Shown one piece after another: positions 1 to 7,502 of a stretch of DNA of 36,373 nucleotides. The first letter of the stretch is position 1, and every line of letters begins with the position of its first letter. Below the pieces are notes generated by a model. The model searched no databases. It was not told where the DNA came from and saw nothing but the letters and a program-made list of their open reading frames with translations. The stretch is from Eggerthellaceae bacterium (GTDB lineage: Bacteria; Actinomycetota; Coriobacteriia; Coriobacteriales; Eggerthellaceae): positions 1-36,373 of the forward strand of contig JAFRJC010000007.1 in the NCBI GenBank assembly GCA_017432445.1, in the 5' to 3' direction. The translations under genes and the position numbers were made by a program.

Positions 1-16
1 CCGGGCTTTCGCCCGG
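1..16. terminator. Hairpin at the left window edge
   Basis: A perfect 6-bp GC stem with a TTTC loop (CCGGGC/GCCCGG) lies at the very start of the window. It could be the terminator of a gene to the left, but the flanking gene is not visible and no clear U-tract follows, so this is only a suggestion. Confidence 0.3.
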
Positions 17-176
17 CCACTTGTTCCATTTTAGCAGCGTATGTCTACGAGGGAAGAAATGTAAGCCTCTTTACGCAAAAGCCAGTAGATGTTCTACATT
101 CCGTTAAAACTAACTGAACTGCATTTTCGGTTTAAATCGGACGCGCTCAAATACCCCGCCTTCAGCGGATAAAACA

Positions 177-223
177 GGGTCCCCGCGAAGCTGCTTCTAA
201 AAAGAAACGCTTCGCGGGGACCC
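177..223 (-). terminator. Terminator of the ech operon
   Basis: A perfect 15-bp inverted repeat (GGGTCCCCGCGAAGC at 177-191 and its complement at 209-223) with a 17-nt loop lies 37 bp past the echF stop codon. Read on the minus strand it is followed by a short T-rich tract (TGTTTT). It most likely ends the echABCDEF transcript. The rest of positions 17-259 holds no gene that I can see. Confidence 0.75.
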
Positions 224-259
224 CTCGCAATCAAGTGGAGCGGCAATCCGACTTGTCGT

Positions 260-790
260 CTAGCGATTGCTCAAGGCAGCGCGGACGCGCTCTGCCTTCT
301 CGGGATCCATCAAGGCTATCTTGCCTTCGAGAACGGCATCGACGCTCTTCTCGGAAGCGGCTTTAGCCTGAGGCTCGGCAGGTGCCGGAGCACCTGCAGG
401 AGCCGGCGCCTTCTCCTTGTCTGCTACCGGCTTCTCATCAGGCTTTCCCTGGTCGGGAACGTCAACGCGATCTGCTTTCCGCTCAGTCGAGGCAGGCGCA
501 TAGTTCGGGTCCATGCTCAAGCACTTCTTCGGGCAAACGGTGATGCAGTAACCACACTGCACGCACTGGAAGCGGTCAATCTCCCAGTAGCGTTCGGCTT
601 TATCGACCTTGATGCAGTTCGTGGCGCAGCTTCGCTCACACATGCCGCACAGGATGCAGGCTTGCGCGTCTAAATCGATATGACCCTTCAATCCCGCAGG
701 CTGAGGTTTCGTCTGCAGCGGATACAGTACGGTCTCGGGTTTTTTGAACAGCGACCCGAAGGTCATCTTTCCCAGTTTGAACACACCCAT
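260..790 (-). CDS. echF: Ech hydrogenase subunit F, two-cluster ferredoxin (NuoI-like)
   Basis: Electron-transfer subunit of a group 4 membrane-bound [NiFe] hydrogenase. It should pass electrons from reduced ferredoxin to the small subunit on the cytoplasmic side. Two [4Fe-4S] motifs are visible: C45-x2-C48-x2-C51-x3-C55 and C76-x2-C79-x2-C82-x3-C86. The ferredoxin part ends near residue 95. The remaining ~80 residues form a Pro/Ala/Lys-rich linker ending in a helical motif (residues 153-176, core IALMDPEKAERVRAAL) that also occurs three times in the EchD tail. Archaeal EchF is, as far as I recall, only about 125-130 residues, so the tail is extra. Start ATG with AAAGGT upstream; 4-nt gap after echE. 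Last gene of the operon. Confidence 0.9.
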   Translation of the reverse strand: MGVFKLGKMTFGSLFKKPETVLYPLQTKPQPAGLKGHIDLDAQACILCGMCERSCATNCIKVDKAERYWEIDRFQCVQCGYCITVCPKKCLSMDPNYAPASTERKADRVDVPDQGKPDEKPVADKEKAPAPAGAPAPAEPQAKAASEKSVDAVLEGKIALMDPEKAERVRAALSNR

Positions 791-794
791 GGCA

Positions 795-1883
795 CTACCT
801 TTCCGTGCAGCTGATGCAGGGGTCGATTGTCAGGACGATCATGTTTACGTCGGCAACGTCGCAACCCTTCAGGGCTACTGCCATGCCGGCAATGTTCTGC
901 GAGGTCGGCGTGCGCATGCGCATGCGGTCGAGGTACTTCGTCCCGTTGCCCTTGGCGAAGTAGTAGCATTCGCCTCGCGGCTGCTCGAGAACATTGCAGG
1001 CCTCGGAATCGATTGCGGGCGCACCCTTGACGGGCACGGAGATCTCGCCATCCGGAATCTTCGCCGCAAGCTCGCGAATAATCTCGATTGACTGGGGCAC
1101 CTCTGCGGCACGGACCTCCATACGGGCATAGCAGTCGCAGTTTTCCGAAAGAATCGGCTGGAAATCGGAAAGATCGCCGTAAGCGCCGTTGCCGAGCATT
1201 CGGACGTCATAGTTGACGGCTGAAGCGCGGGCAAAGGGACCTACCATGCTCAGGTCCAGTGCGTCGGCCTTGGGTATAACGCCTATGCCAGCTGTGCGGT
1301 TATAGACGGAAGGCTCGTTGAGGAACGCATTGCAAATCTGCTCGTACTCGTCTTTGATTCCGTCGAGCACGTGAATGAACTCGTCGAGGGTGGCCTTATC
1401 GATATCGCGTTGAACGCCGCCGACTTTGACAACCGAGAAAATAACTCGACCGCCGGTGGTCTTCTCGAACAGGTCCAAAACACGCTCGCGAAGACGCCAG
1501 CAATGCATGAACAAAGCCTCGTGGCCGAATGCATCGGCAGCTAAGCCGAGCCAGAGTATATGCGAATGCACACGGGAAAGCTCATGCCAAATGACGCGCA
1601 AGTATTCGGCACGTTTGGGAATCTCGACGCCCATCAGGCGCTCGATCGTCTCGGCGTAGCCCATGGAATGCCCAAAGGCGCAGATGCCGCAGATGCGCTC
1701 GGCGACATAGATGAACTGGTTGTAATCCTTCGTCTGCACGAGGCGCTCGAGCCCGCGATGGATGAATCCGATCTGGGGCGTTGCTTCGAGCACGACCTCG
1801 TCCTCTACGACAAGGTCGAGATGGATGGGCTCGGGCAGAACGGGGTGCTGGGGCCCGAATGGGATGATCGATTTCTTGCCCAT
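795..1883 (-). CDS. echE: Ech hydrogenase large subunit E, [NiFe] active-site subunit
   Basis: Catalytic subunit homologous to NuoD and to other group 4 hydrogenase large subunits. Both Ni-Fe ligand motifs are intact: R63-I-C65-G-I-C68 near the N-terminus and D354-P-C356-I-S-C359-T-E-R362 at the very C-terminus. The protein ends right at this second motif, so no C-terminal peptide remains for a maturation endopeptidase to remove. That a real hydrogenase (not a complex I subunit) is encoded follows from the four cysteines. The open frame extends upstream to 2048, but ATG 1883 is preceded by GGGAGGGGAG and begins the conserved MGKKSIIPFGPQHP segment, so this start is preferred (362 aa). It starts 1 nt after echD stops. 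No hyp maturation genes are in the window. Confidence 0.94.
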   Translation of the reverse strand: MGKKSIIPFGPQHPVLPEPIHLDLVVEDEVVLEATPQIGFIHRGLERLVQTKDYNQFIYVAERICGICAFGHSMGYAETIERLMGVEIPKRAEYLRVIWHELSRVHSHILWLGLAADAFGHEALFMHCWRLRERVLDLFEKTTGGRVIFSVVKVGGVQRDIDKATLDEFIHVLDGIKDEYEQICNAFLNEPSVYNRTAGIGVIPKADALDLSMVGPFARASAVNYDVRMLGNGAYGDLSDFQPILSENCDCYARMEVRAAEVPQSIEIIRELAAKIPDGEISVPVKGAPAIDSEACNVLEQPRGECYYFAKGNGTKYLDRMRMRTPTSQNIAGMAVALKGCDVADVNMIVLTIDPCISCTER

Positions 1884-1884
1884 G

Positions 1885-2823
1885 CTACTCCCCTCCCTTC
1901 GACGACGCTTCTCGTGCCGCCTTCGCGGCGAGGGCCTCGCGGACCTTTTCGGCCTTCGCTTCGTCCATAAGAGCGATCTTGGCCTCCAGTGCCGCATCGG
2001 AAATCGCTGGAGCAGATACAGGTTCTTCGCCCGATTGCACTGGTTCACCTGCGCGCAGGGCCAAAGCTTCCCTCACTTTGGCAGCTTTCTCGGTGTCGAG
2101 CAACGCGATTGCCCGCTCGAGCTGGTAATCGGTTTCGGGCGCGGTATCGCTTGCCTGTGCAGCAGCAACATCCTTCTTCGGCGCCGCATCCTGGCCAGAT
2201 GGTTCAGATGCTGCCGAAGCGGCCTTTTCGACAGGTGCCGACGCGGCAGAAGCAGCCTCGGCTTCACGCGCCTTCAGGGCAGCTTCGACTTTAGCAACCT
2301 TTTCGGGCGACATGTTCGCGAGCTTCTTGTCCAAGCGCTCCCTGCGCTCGGGCGTCATGACGAACACGCGTGCCTTGCCAGAGGGGGCAGCTTCGGCTTC
2401 GGAAGCGCCGGCCTCCTTGGCCGCCTTCGCTTCCTGGGCCTTTCGTGCTTTTTCGCGCGCAGCCTTCTGCTCTGGGCTGATGAACGTCATCGGTTCGAAT
2501 TCAGCCGGCGCGTACAGGGCACCTGCGAAGTCGATGGCGATATCCCTCATGTCGACGCCGAAAAGCTCGCGAGCCTCGTTCTCGAAGACGAACGCGGCCA
2601 GGAACAGGTCGGTTATGGAGGGAACGGGCTGGTCTTTCGTGACGCCAGAAACCTTGAGGTTGTCCACACGGCCGTTCTTCATGAACGAGTAGTACAAGTC
2701 GATTCCGTTATCGGTGTTGACCGCGTGGGTCTGGATGAAGCGCCAGCCGTCAGTTTTCTTGACGGCGGCCTCGCGGTGCAGGTCCGCAAGGGCGATCGGC
2801 GTGAATTCCATTTCGAATGCCAT
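1885..2823 (-). CDS. echD: Ech hydrogenase subunit D (NuoC-like) with a long repeat-bearing tail
   Basis: The first ~110 residues match the NuoC/HycE-N family (FENEARELFGVDM region, residues 80-93), the non-catalytic partner of the large subunit. A tail of about 200 residues rich in Ala, Glu and Lys follows. It holds three copies of a helical motif of the form LxxxIALMDxxKAxKVREAL: near residues 160-184 (diverged), 235-257 and 279-302. The same motif ends EchF. Canonical EchD is about 120 residues, so more than half of this protein is lineage-specific. Low-complexity Ala/Ser/Pro linkers separate the copies, suggesting short helices on flexible tethers. Start ATG, with GGGAG upstream; it begins 5 nt after echC ends. 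Confidence 0.88.
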   Translation of the reverse strand: MAFEMEFTPIALADLHREAAVKKTDGWRFIQTHAVNTDNGIDLYYSFMKNGRVDNLKVSGVTKDQPVPSITDLFLAAFVFENEARELFGVDMRDIAIDFAGALYAPAEFEPMTFISPEQKAAREKARKAQEAKAAKEAGASEAEAAPSGKARVFVMTPERRERLDKKLANMSPEKVAKVEAALKAREAEAASAASAPVEKAASAASEPSGQDAAPKKDVAAAQASDTAPETDYQLERAIALLDTEKAAKVREALALRAGEPVQSGEEPVSAPAISDAALEAKIALMDEAKAEKVREALAAKAAREASSKGGE

Positions 2824-2828
2824 ATGTC

Positions 2829-3272
2829 TTACGCTCCCTTCTTCGATTCTTTGAGAGCCTTCGACTTCTCCTCCAGAATGCCAATCGCCTGGACCACAGC
2901 ATCGATGATGGCTTCGGGGCGCACAGCGCAGCCCGGAGCATACACATCGACGGGTATGGCTTTGTCAACGCCTCCTATGACGTTGTAGCAATCGTGGAAG
3001 ATGCCGCCCGTGCACGCGCAGATGCCGCAGGCAACAACGACTTTCGGCTCGACCATCTGATCGTAAATCTGCTTGACGACCGAGATGTTGCGCTCATTGA
3101 CGGAACCTGTGACCAGGAATATGTCCGCATGCTTGGGGTTTCCCGTGTTTATGATGCCGAAGCGCTCGACGTCGAATCCCGGGCAGAGGGCTGCCAGGAC
3201 CTCGATGTCGCAACCGTTGCAGCTCGACGCATCGTAATGGATGACCCAGGGGGATTTTGATGCATAACCCAT
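2829..3272 (-). CDS. echC: Ech hydrogenase small subunit C (NuoB-like)
   Basis: Small electron-transfer subunit that carries the single [4Fe-4S] cluster next to the [NiFe] site, homologous to NuoB of complex I. The ligand set is visible: C18 and C21 in SSCNGC, a cysteine of the ACGICACTGG segment (C82/C85), and C115 in APGCAVRPEAI. At 147 residues it has the expected length for the family. ATG 3272 is preceded by AAGGG with a 9-nt gap. It sits between echB and echD with 13- and 5-nt spacers, consistent with one transcript. Confidence 0.92.
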   Translation of the reverse strand: MGYASKSPWVIHYDASSCNGCDIEVLAALCPGFDVERFGIINTGNPKHADIFLVTGSVNERNISVVKQIYDQMVEPKVVVACGICACTGGIFHDCYNVIGGVDKAIPVDVYAPGCAVRPEAIIDAVVQAIGILEEKSKALKESKKGA

Positions 3273-3285
3273 TGCGCTGCCCTTT

Positions 3286-4155
3286 CTACATGAACATCAA
3301 GACGATGATGTTGATACCACCGCACACGAGCGCCACGGCCCAAGCCGACCTGAGCATGGCCTGCCACTTGACGCGTGCGAAGTTGTTGTCGATCCAGATT
3401 TCGAAGAACCATGCGGCAAGCGCCACGATGATTCCCAAGATCAGGGAAACCGGACCGGCCCACACGAAGAACATCCCGGTCCAACCCAGGAACAGCACCG
3501 TCTCGCACCAGTGCATGACCTCAACCTTGGCGAGCGTCTTGCCGCTCATCTCGGTAGTCGTGCCGCGAACGAGTTCCTGATGTGCGTGATGGGAAGTGGA
3601 AAGATCAAACGGCGATTTGCGGAGCTTGATCGTGAGTATGAACAGGAAGCCGACGAACGCGGGAATCGTGTAGAGAATGACGGGTGCGTTCAGGGAGAAC
3701 ACACCACCGGCGTTGAACGTCCCGGCGGCCATGTAGAAGCACACGGCCATGAGCAGCACCATGGGCTCGTATGCCATGACCTGTACCGTCTCGCGACCAG
3801 CGCCAAGCTCGGCGTAGGGGCTGCGAGAGGAATACGCTGCCATGATGAAGAACAGACCCGCCATGGTGATGACGAAGGCGCTCATGAGCAGGTTGCCGCC
3901 GCTGAAGAAGATCCCGCCTGCGAATGCGGTGAACACGAGTGCCGCAGTCATGTAGACGCCGTCGACGCCGCTCACCGAGACATTGTCCTTGGCTAAGAGC
4001 TTGCGCACGTCGTAATACGGCTGGAGAAGCGGAGGACCCACACGCCCTTGCATGCGCGCGGAGATGATTCGATCGAGGCCGGCCAGCAGGCAACCCAAGA
4101 TGGGCGCTACGATTGCGAACGCAACCGTTCCGATTAGTGTCGCTATAAATGACAT
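3286..4155 (-). CDS. echB: Ech hydrogenase subunit B, membrane protein (NuoH-like)
   Basis: Integral membrane subunit that links the hydrophilic hydrogenase module to the ion-translocating subunit; homologous to NuoH. The family signature RVGPPLLQPYYDVRKLL is present near residues 35-52, and about eight hydrophobic segments can be counted. The open frame reaches 4230, but ATG 4155 (MSFIATLIGTVAF) has a GGAAAGAGGG ribosome site and begins the first membrane helix, so 289 residues is the better model. That start also avoids overlap with the 3' end of echA. Confidence 0.92.
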   Translation of the reverse strand: MSFIATLIGTVAFAIVAPILGCLLAGLDRIISARMQGRVGPPLLQPYYDVRKLLAKDNVSVSGVDGVYMTAALVFTAFAGGIFFSGGNLLMSAFVITMAGLFFIMAAYSSRSPYAELGAGRETVQVMAYEPMVLLMAVCFYMAAGTFNAGGVFSLNAPVILYTIPAFVGFLFILTIKLRKSPFDLSTSHHAHQELVRGTTTEMSGKTLAKVEVMHWCETVLFLGWTGMFFVWAGPVSLILGIIVALAAWFFEIWIDNNFARVKWQAMLRSAWAVALVCGGINIIVLMFM

Positions 4156-4169
4156 TTTCGCCCTCTTTC

Positions 4170-6110
4170 CTACAGTACCGGCGGGACAAATCCGCTTGCG
4201 ATGATCGCAACGATGATAATTGCGGCGCACAGGATCTCACCTGGACGGCGGACGATTCCCTCGCCGAAGATTGAGTCGAGATAGAGATTGCGCGACGTCG
4301 CGGTCGTTTCGCCGGAAAGGCTGTTGCGGTAAACGCGTCCGTCGGAATCGACGCTCACGCCAGCGAGGTACACGTCAGCGCGCTTCGCCTTAGAATCGCG
4401 GTTGCCCGCAAACATGACGACGAACACGAATGCGGCCAATATGGACGTGATCCATAGGTTATCCACCGAAATGTCGCTTCCAAGTTGCATGAACACGCTC
4501 GTGATGTAAGGCTCGACGAGCATTTTAGACATGATGGGAAGCGCGAGGCAGGCAATAAGCGCGAGTGCCGCCATAAGAGCGATTGAAATCCACTCTGAGG
4601 GATGGACGTCAAGCTCGACGTTTTCGGGAGAGCCCGCAATACCGGCAAGCTTGCCGAGCCATTTGCCCCAGAACATGAAGGTTGCAGCCGAGCCGAACGC
4701 CAGCAGCAAGACGAGCGCCATCTGGCGGCTATCGACGAAGGACACGAGCGTGGCCCATTTCGCGATGAGCATGCCGAACGGTGCGATGAACATGCACATG
4801 ATGCCGATCATCATGAGGCGGGCGAGCTTGGGCATGCGCTCGAAGAGCAGGTCCATGTCCTCGATGTCGCGGCTGCCGATGTGATGCTCGGCGGTGCCCA
4901 CGCAGAGGAACAGCAGAGACTTAGCTGCTGCATGGAAGATTACAAGGAGGATTGCCGCCCATATGGCCTCGGGGGTCGCCACGCCCGCGCAAGCGGTGAT
5001 GAGACCGAGATTGGCTATGGTCGAATAAGCGAGCACGCGCTTGGCGTTCGTCTGCGATATCGCCATGAACGAGCAGAGCATGAAGGTGAGTCCGCCTACG
5101 AGTATGACCATCTGGGCCGGAACCATGCACACGGCGAACAACGGCGCAAGCTTGATGAGCAGGAACACGCCTGCCTTGACCATCGTGGATGAGTGGAGCA
5201 AGGCAGAGGTGGGCGTAGGCGCGACCATGGCGCCAAGGAGCCAGGTGTGGAAGGGCATCTGCGCGGCCTTCGTAAGGCCCGCAAACGCGAGCAGGCACAC
5301 CGGCACGGCAACTAGCCAGGGGCTGCCGAGCCCGAACAGGATGAAGTCCTGGAACGAGAGCGTCCCGGCGTTGAGGACCGCAAAGTACAGCGCAGCCAGG
5401 AAGGCGATTCCACCGAGCATGTTCATAATGATCTGGCGGAATGCGTTACGCACCGCTTCGTCCGTACGCGTGTAGGCGATCAGCAGGAACGAGCAGACGG
5501 TCGTGATCTCCCAGCCGGTGAACATCCAGATCATGTTGTTGCTGAAAACGATGACGAACATCGCCGAGAGGAACAGGAACATGAGCGAGAAGAACGTCGG
5601 ACGACGGTCCTTGCGCTGCAGGTCGGTCAGCCCTTCGCCATGTTCGTCGAGATGCTTTTGGAAATCGACCATGTAGCCGAGGGCGTAAACGCAAATGCCG
5701 CTACCGATGATGCCGATGATCAGCGCCATCACGACCGAGAGCGGGTCGATGTAGAGGCCCACCTCGACATGGGTGCCATGCGCAAAGCCGAACTCGAAGA
5801 TGAGGTCGCCCACCAGCTGCACGATGGCCAAGCCCACGGCAAGGTAGTTCTTGTACTTCACGCCGAATCCGATGACCACCGCCGATATGGCTACGCCGAT
5901 GGCGCATGCGACGAGGTCAATCGCCTGAGACGAGAACACAAACCCCGTCCAGGCGGCCCCCAGGTACTGCACGGCGAGCATAATGGAGCCAGCCGCTATG
6001 ACCACCGCCGAGATCCAGACGATGGCATTCCGCAAGCCGTCACCCCTCACAAGCAAGAGCAACGCCGCAACTACCAAGGGGAAGAGAATCAAGAAACCTA
6101 TGAGTTGCAC
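4170..6110 (-). CDS. echA: Ech hydrogenase subunit A, ion-pumping antiporter-like subunit (NuoL-like)
   Basis: First gene of the operon, 646 residues, with about 14-16 hydrophobic segments. It belongs to the Mrp antiporter/NuoL family that forms the proton or sodium channel of complex I-like enzymes. Conserved pieces include the MFTGWEITTVCSFLLIAYTR region near residues 196-215 and the LLHSSTMVKAGVFLL segment near residues 307-321, which carries the family's channel lysine. Translation starts at GTG 6110 with a strong TAAGGAGA site. In Ech enzymes this subunit couples ferredoxin:H+ electron transfer to ion export; which ion cannot be told from sequence alone. Confidence 0.92.
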   Translation of the reverse strand: MQLIGFLILFPLVVAALLLLVRGDGLRNAIVWISAVVIAAGSIMLAVQYLGAAWTGFVFSSQAIDLVACAIGVAISAVVIGFGVKYKNYLAVGLAIVQLVGDLIFEFGFAHGTHVEVGLYIDPLSVVMALIIGIIGSGICVYALGYMVDFQKHLDEHGEGLTDLQRKDRRPTFFSLMFLFLSAMFVIVFSNNMIWMFTGWEITTVCSFLLIAYTRTDEAVRNAFRQIIMNMLGGIAFLAALYFAVLNAGTLSFQDFILFGLGSPWLVAVPVCLLAFAGLTKAAQMPFHTWLLGAMVAPTPTSALLHSSTMVKAGVFLLIKLAPLFAVCMVPAQMVILVGGLTFMLCSFMAISQTNAKRVLAYSTIANLGLITACAGVATPEAIWAAILLVIFHAAAKSLLFLCVGTAEHHIGSRDIEDMDLLFERMPKLARLMMIGIMCMFIAPFGMLIAKWATLVSFVDSRQMALVLLLAFGSAATFMFWGKWLGKLAGIAGSPENVELDVHPSEWISIALMAALALIACLALPIMSKMLVEPYITSVFMQLGSDISVDNLWITSILAAFVFVVMFAGNRDSKAKRADVYLAGVSVDSDGRVYRNSLSGETTATSRNLYLDSIFGEGIVRRPGEILCAAIIIVAIIASGFVPPVL

Positions 6111-6141
6111 TGCAATCTCTCCTTAGTCCCGTTGCCACAAC

Positions 6142-6160
6142 GTTTCTATTTTATAGAAAC
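6142..6160. promoter_or_regulatory. 19-bp palindrome upstream of echA, probable operator
   Basis: GTTTCTAT-TTT-ATAGAAAC is a perfect 8-bp inverted repeat with a 3-nt centre, ending 32 bp before the echA start. On the minus strand it contains TATAAAAT, which could serve as a -10 element, so a protein bound here would block the promoter. The half-site does not match FNR (TTGAT) or Rex (TTGTGA) consensus. No clear -35 box lies at a good distance. The regulator is unknown. Confidence 0.5.
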
Positions 6161-6316
6161 AACCTATTTCGATAAACATGTTCAATAAACGAATTTTTTT
6201 AATGCGTCGAATGAACAGTCTTGCTCGGTAATCGGTATGGACGCTGCCGTTCATCCGCTATAACATACCGTCTGCATTCTCATATTTCTTTGCGATGAGG
6301 TCATCATTTACCACAT

Positions 6317-7078
6317 CTAGCGTACTGCGTGGCTCTTGGCGTAGAACTCCTCCCAGTCTTGAAGCCTTAGCACGCCAAGCCTGCCACCGTAAACGCACCC
6401 GCAATCGATATCGTGCTTGTATCCCCAGTGCATCATATGCCAGGAGTTTCCTTCATCTACGACCTCTTGCGGGCAACCCGGAATAGTAGCTTTTGATGCA
6501 AGTGCGTAAACTGGCACATGACCTGATACGACATGAAATGGTGGCTGTTCGGCCGCGCAGTACCATTCATTGCCGATCCAAAGGAGGTCATCGGGCGATT
6601 GGATGAGCCATTCCGCCTCTTCTGACTCTGGCTCGGCGGGCCTGATACCCGCATGGCACATCAAGACCACCTTTCCGCTCACTCTTATCGCCTTGGCTTT
6701 TTCCGCACGGCGCACAATGCGTTCGAACGCATCAAGCGTCCCAGCAGGAAGATCCCTCATCTGCGCAATGGTTTCTCCCCCGCCGTTCCTGAGCCAGGGA
6801 TTGAGCATGACCTTGTCGAAATCGAAATCCGACCAACGGCCGGTAAACGCCCACAACGCGAGCTCCTCGTGGTTGCCCAGAAGCAAGTGTACATGGGAGC
6901 CTTCCTCGTTCGCGCCCATGTCAACAAGCCACTTGATGCAAGCCCCGATTTTCGGCCCGCGGTCTATGAGATCGCCGAGGACGAAGAGGTGGTCGTCTTG
7001 CGAGAATTCTGCTAGTTCCAAGGCGATTTGCAATTCGTCAAAACAGCCATGGACATCTGAAACCGCATAGGCGCTCAT
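6317..7078 (-). CDS. Calcineurin-like metallophosphoesterase (ApaH/PrpE type)
   Basis: A 253-residue phosphoesterase with all motifs of the di-metal family in order: SDVHG near the N-terminus, GDLIDRGPK, LLGNHEE, and SGHVPV near residue 190. This pattern is shared by bis(5'-nucleosyl)-tetraphosphatases and PPP-type protein phosphatases; the substrate cannot be settled here. The open frame runs back to 7255 through the tRNA-Pro gene, which is an artefact. ATG 7078 (MSAYAVSDVHG) matches the normal N-terminus, with GAGG upstream. It lies downstream of the tRNA and is probably transcribed separately. Confidence 0.85.
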   Translation of the reverse strand: MSAYAVSDVHGCFDELQIALELAEFSQDDHLFVLGDLIDRGPKIGACIKWLVDMGANEEGSHVHLLLGNHEELALWAFTGRWSDFDFDKVMLNPWLRNGGGETIAQMRDLPAGTLDAFERIVRRAEKAKAIRVSGKVVLMCHAGIRPAEPESEEAEWLIQSPDDLLWIGNEWYCAAEQPPFHVVSGHVPVYALASKATIPGCPQEVVDEGNSWHMMHWGYKHDIDCGCVYGGRLGVLRLQDWEEFYAKSHAVR

Positions 7079-7101
7079 CTGCAAAGCCTCACTGCAACTG
7101 A

Positions 7102-7131
7102 AGTACGCACCACGGCGGTGCGCACTTTTTT
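7102..7131 (+). terminator. Hairpin with T-tract on the plus strand, no sense gene upstream
   Basis: A 10-bp stem with one mismatch (AGTACGCACC/GGTGCGCACT, loop ACGGC) is followed by TTTTTT on the plus strand. It lies between the minus-strand phosphatase and the tRNA, so on the plus strand it would only terminate antisense transcription. On the minus strand it is part of the phosphatase leader. Confidence 0.45.
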
Positions 7132-7147
7132 GCTCCCTGTAATGGAA

Positions 7148-7172
7148 CAGGTCAGACATAGTGTCTGACCTG
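7148..7172 (-). terminator. Hairpin following tRNA-Pro
   Basis: A perfect 11-bp inverted repeat (CAGGTCAGACA / TGTCTGACCTG, loop of 3) begins 10 nt past the tRNA-Pro CCA end on the minus strand. The downstream tract (TTCCATT) is only weakly T-rich. Likely terminator or processing boundary of the tRNA transcript. Confidence 0.6.
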
Positions 7173-7181
7173 CGAAGTTTC

Positions 7182-7258
<77 letters not shown>

Positions 7259-7270
7259 AAGCGAGTGAAC

Positions 7271-7299
7271 ATATTACTTGTTGTCGGCGCGCTTTGCAA
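7271..7299 (-). promoter_or_regulatory. Promoter of tRNA-Pro
   Basis: On the minus strand, TTGCAA (7294-7299) and TAATAT (7271-7276) are separated by exactly 17 nt. The expected start site is a few bases before the tRNA 5' end at 7258, as usual for a tRNA gene. Confidence 0.65.
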
Positions 7300-7459
7300 G
7301 GAAGCATTTGCCACCATCACAATCACTGCACCTTTTTCGAATGCGGCATGCTTTCAGGTACCTCTTCGCATCTGCGAGTGTTGAATGATGCCGCGCCTTC
7401 TGCTGCATTCGATGACGTATCAGAAGAACCTTTACCGCAACAGGTTGCGTTTCTTACCA

Positions 7460-7465
7460 TATAAT
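7460..7465 (+). promoter_or_regulatory. Possible -10 element of the HerA-like gene
   Basis: A perfect TATAAT lies 37 bp before the ATG at 7503 in an AT-rich stretch. No convincing -35 hexamer stands 16-18 nt upstream. The rest of 7259-7502 holds no gene that I can support. Confidence 0.4.
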
Positions 7466-7502
7466 TACCCATATATATAAGTTCTGTCGAAGGGATACCG
7501 CC

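Noticed and set aside
1762..2988. 408-codon forward frame opposite echD/echE
   Set aside because: Arg/Cys-rich shadow of conserved hydrogenase genes.
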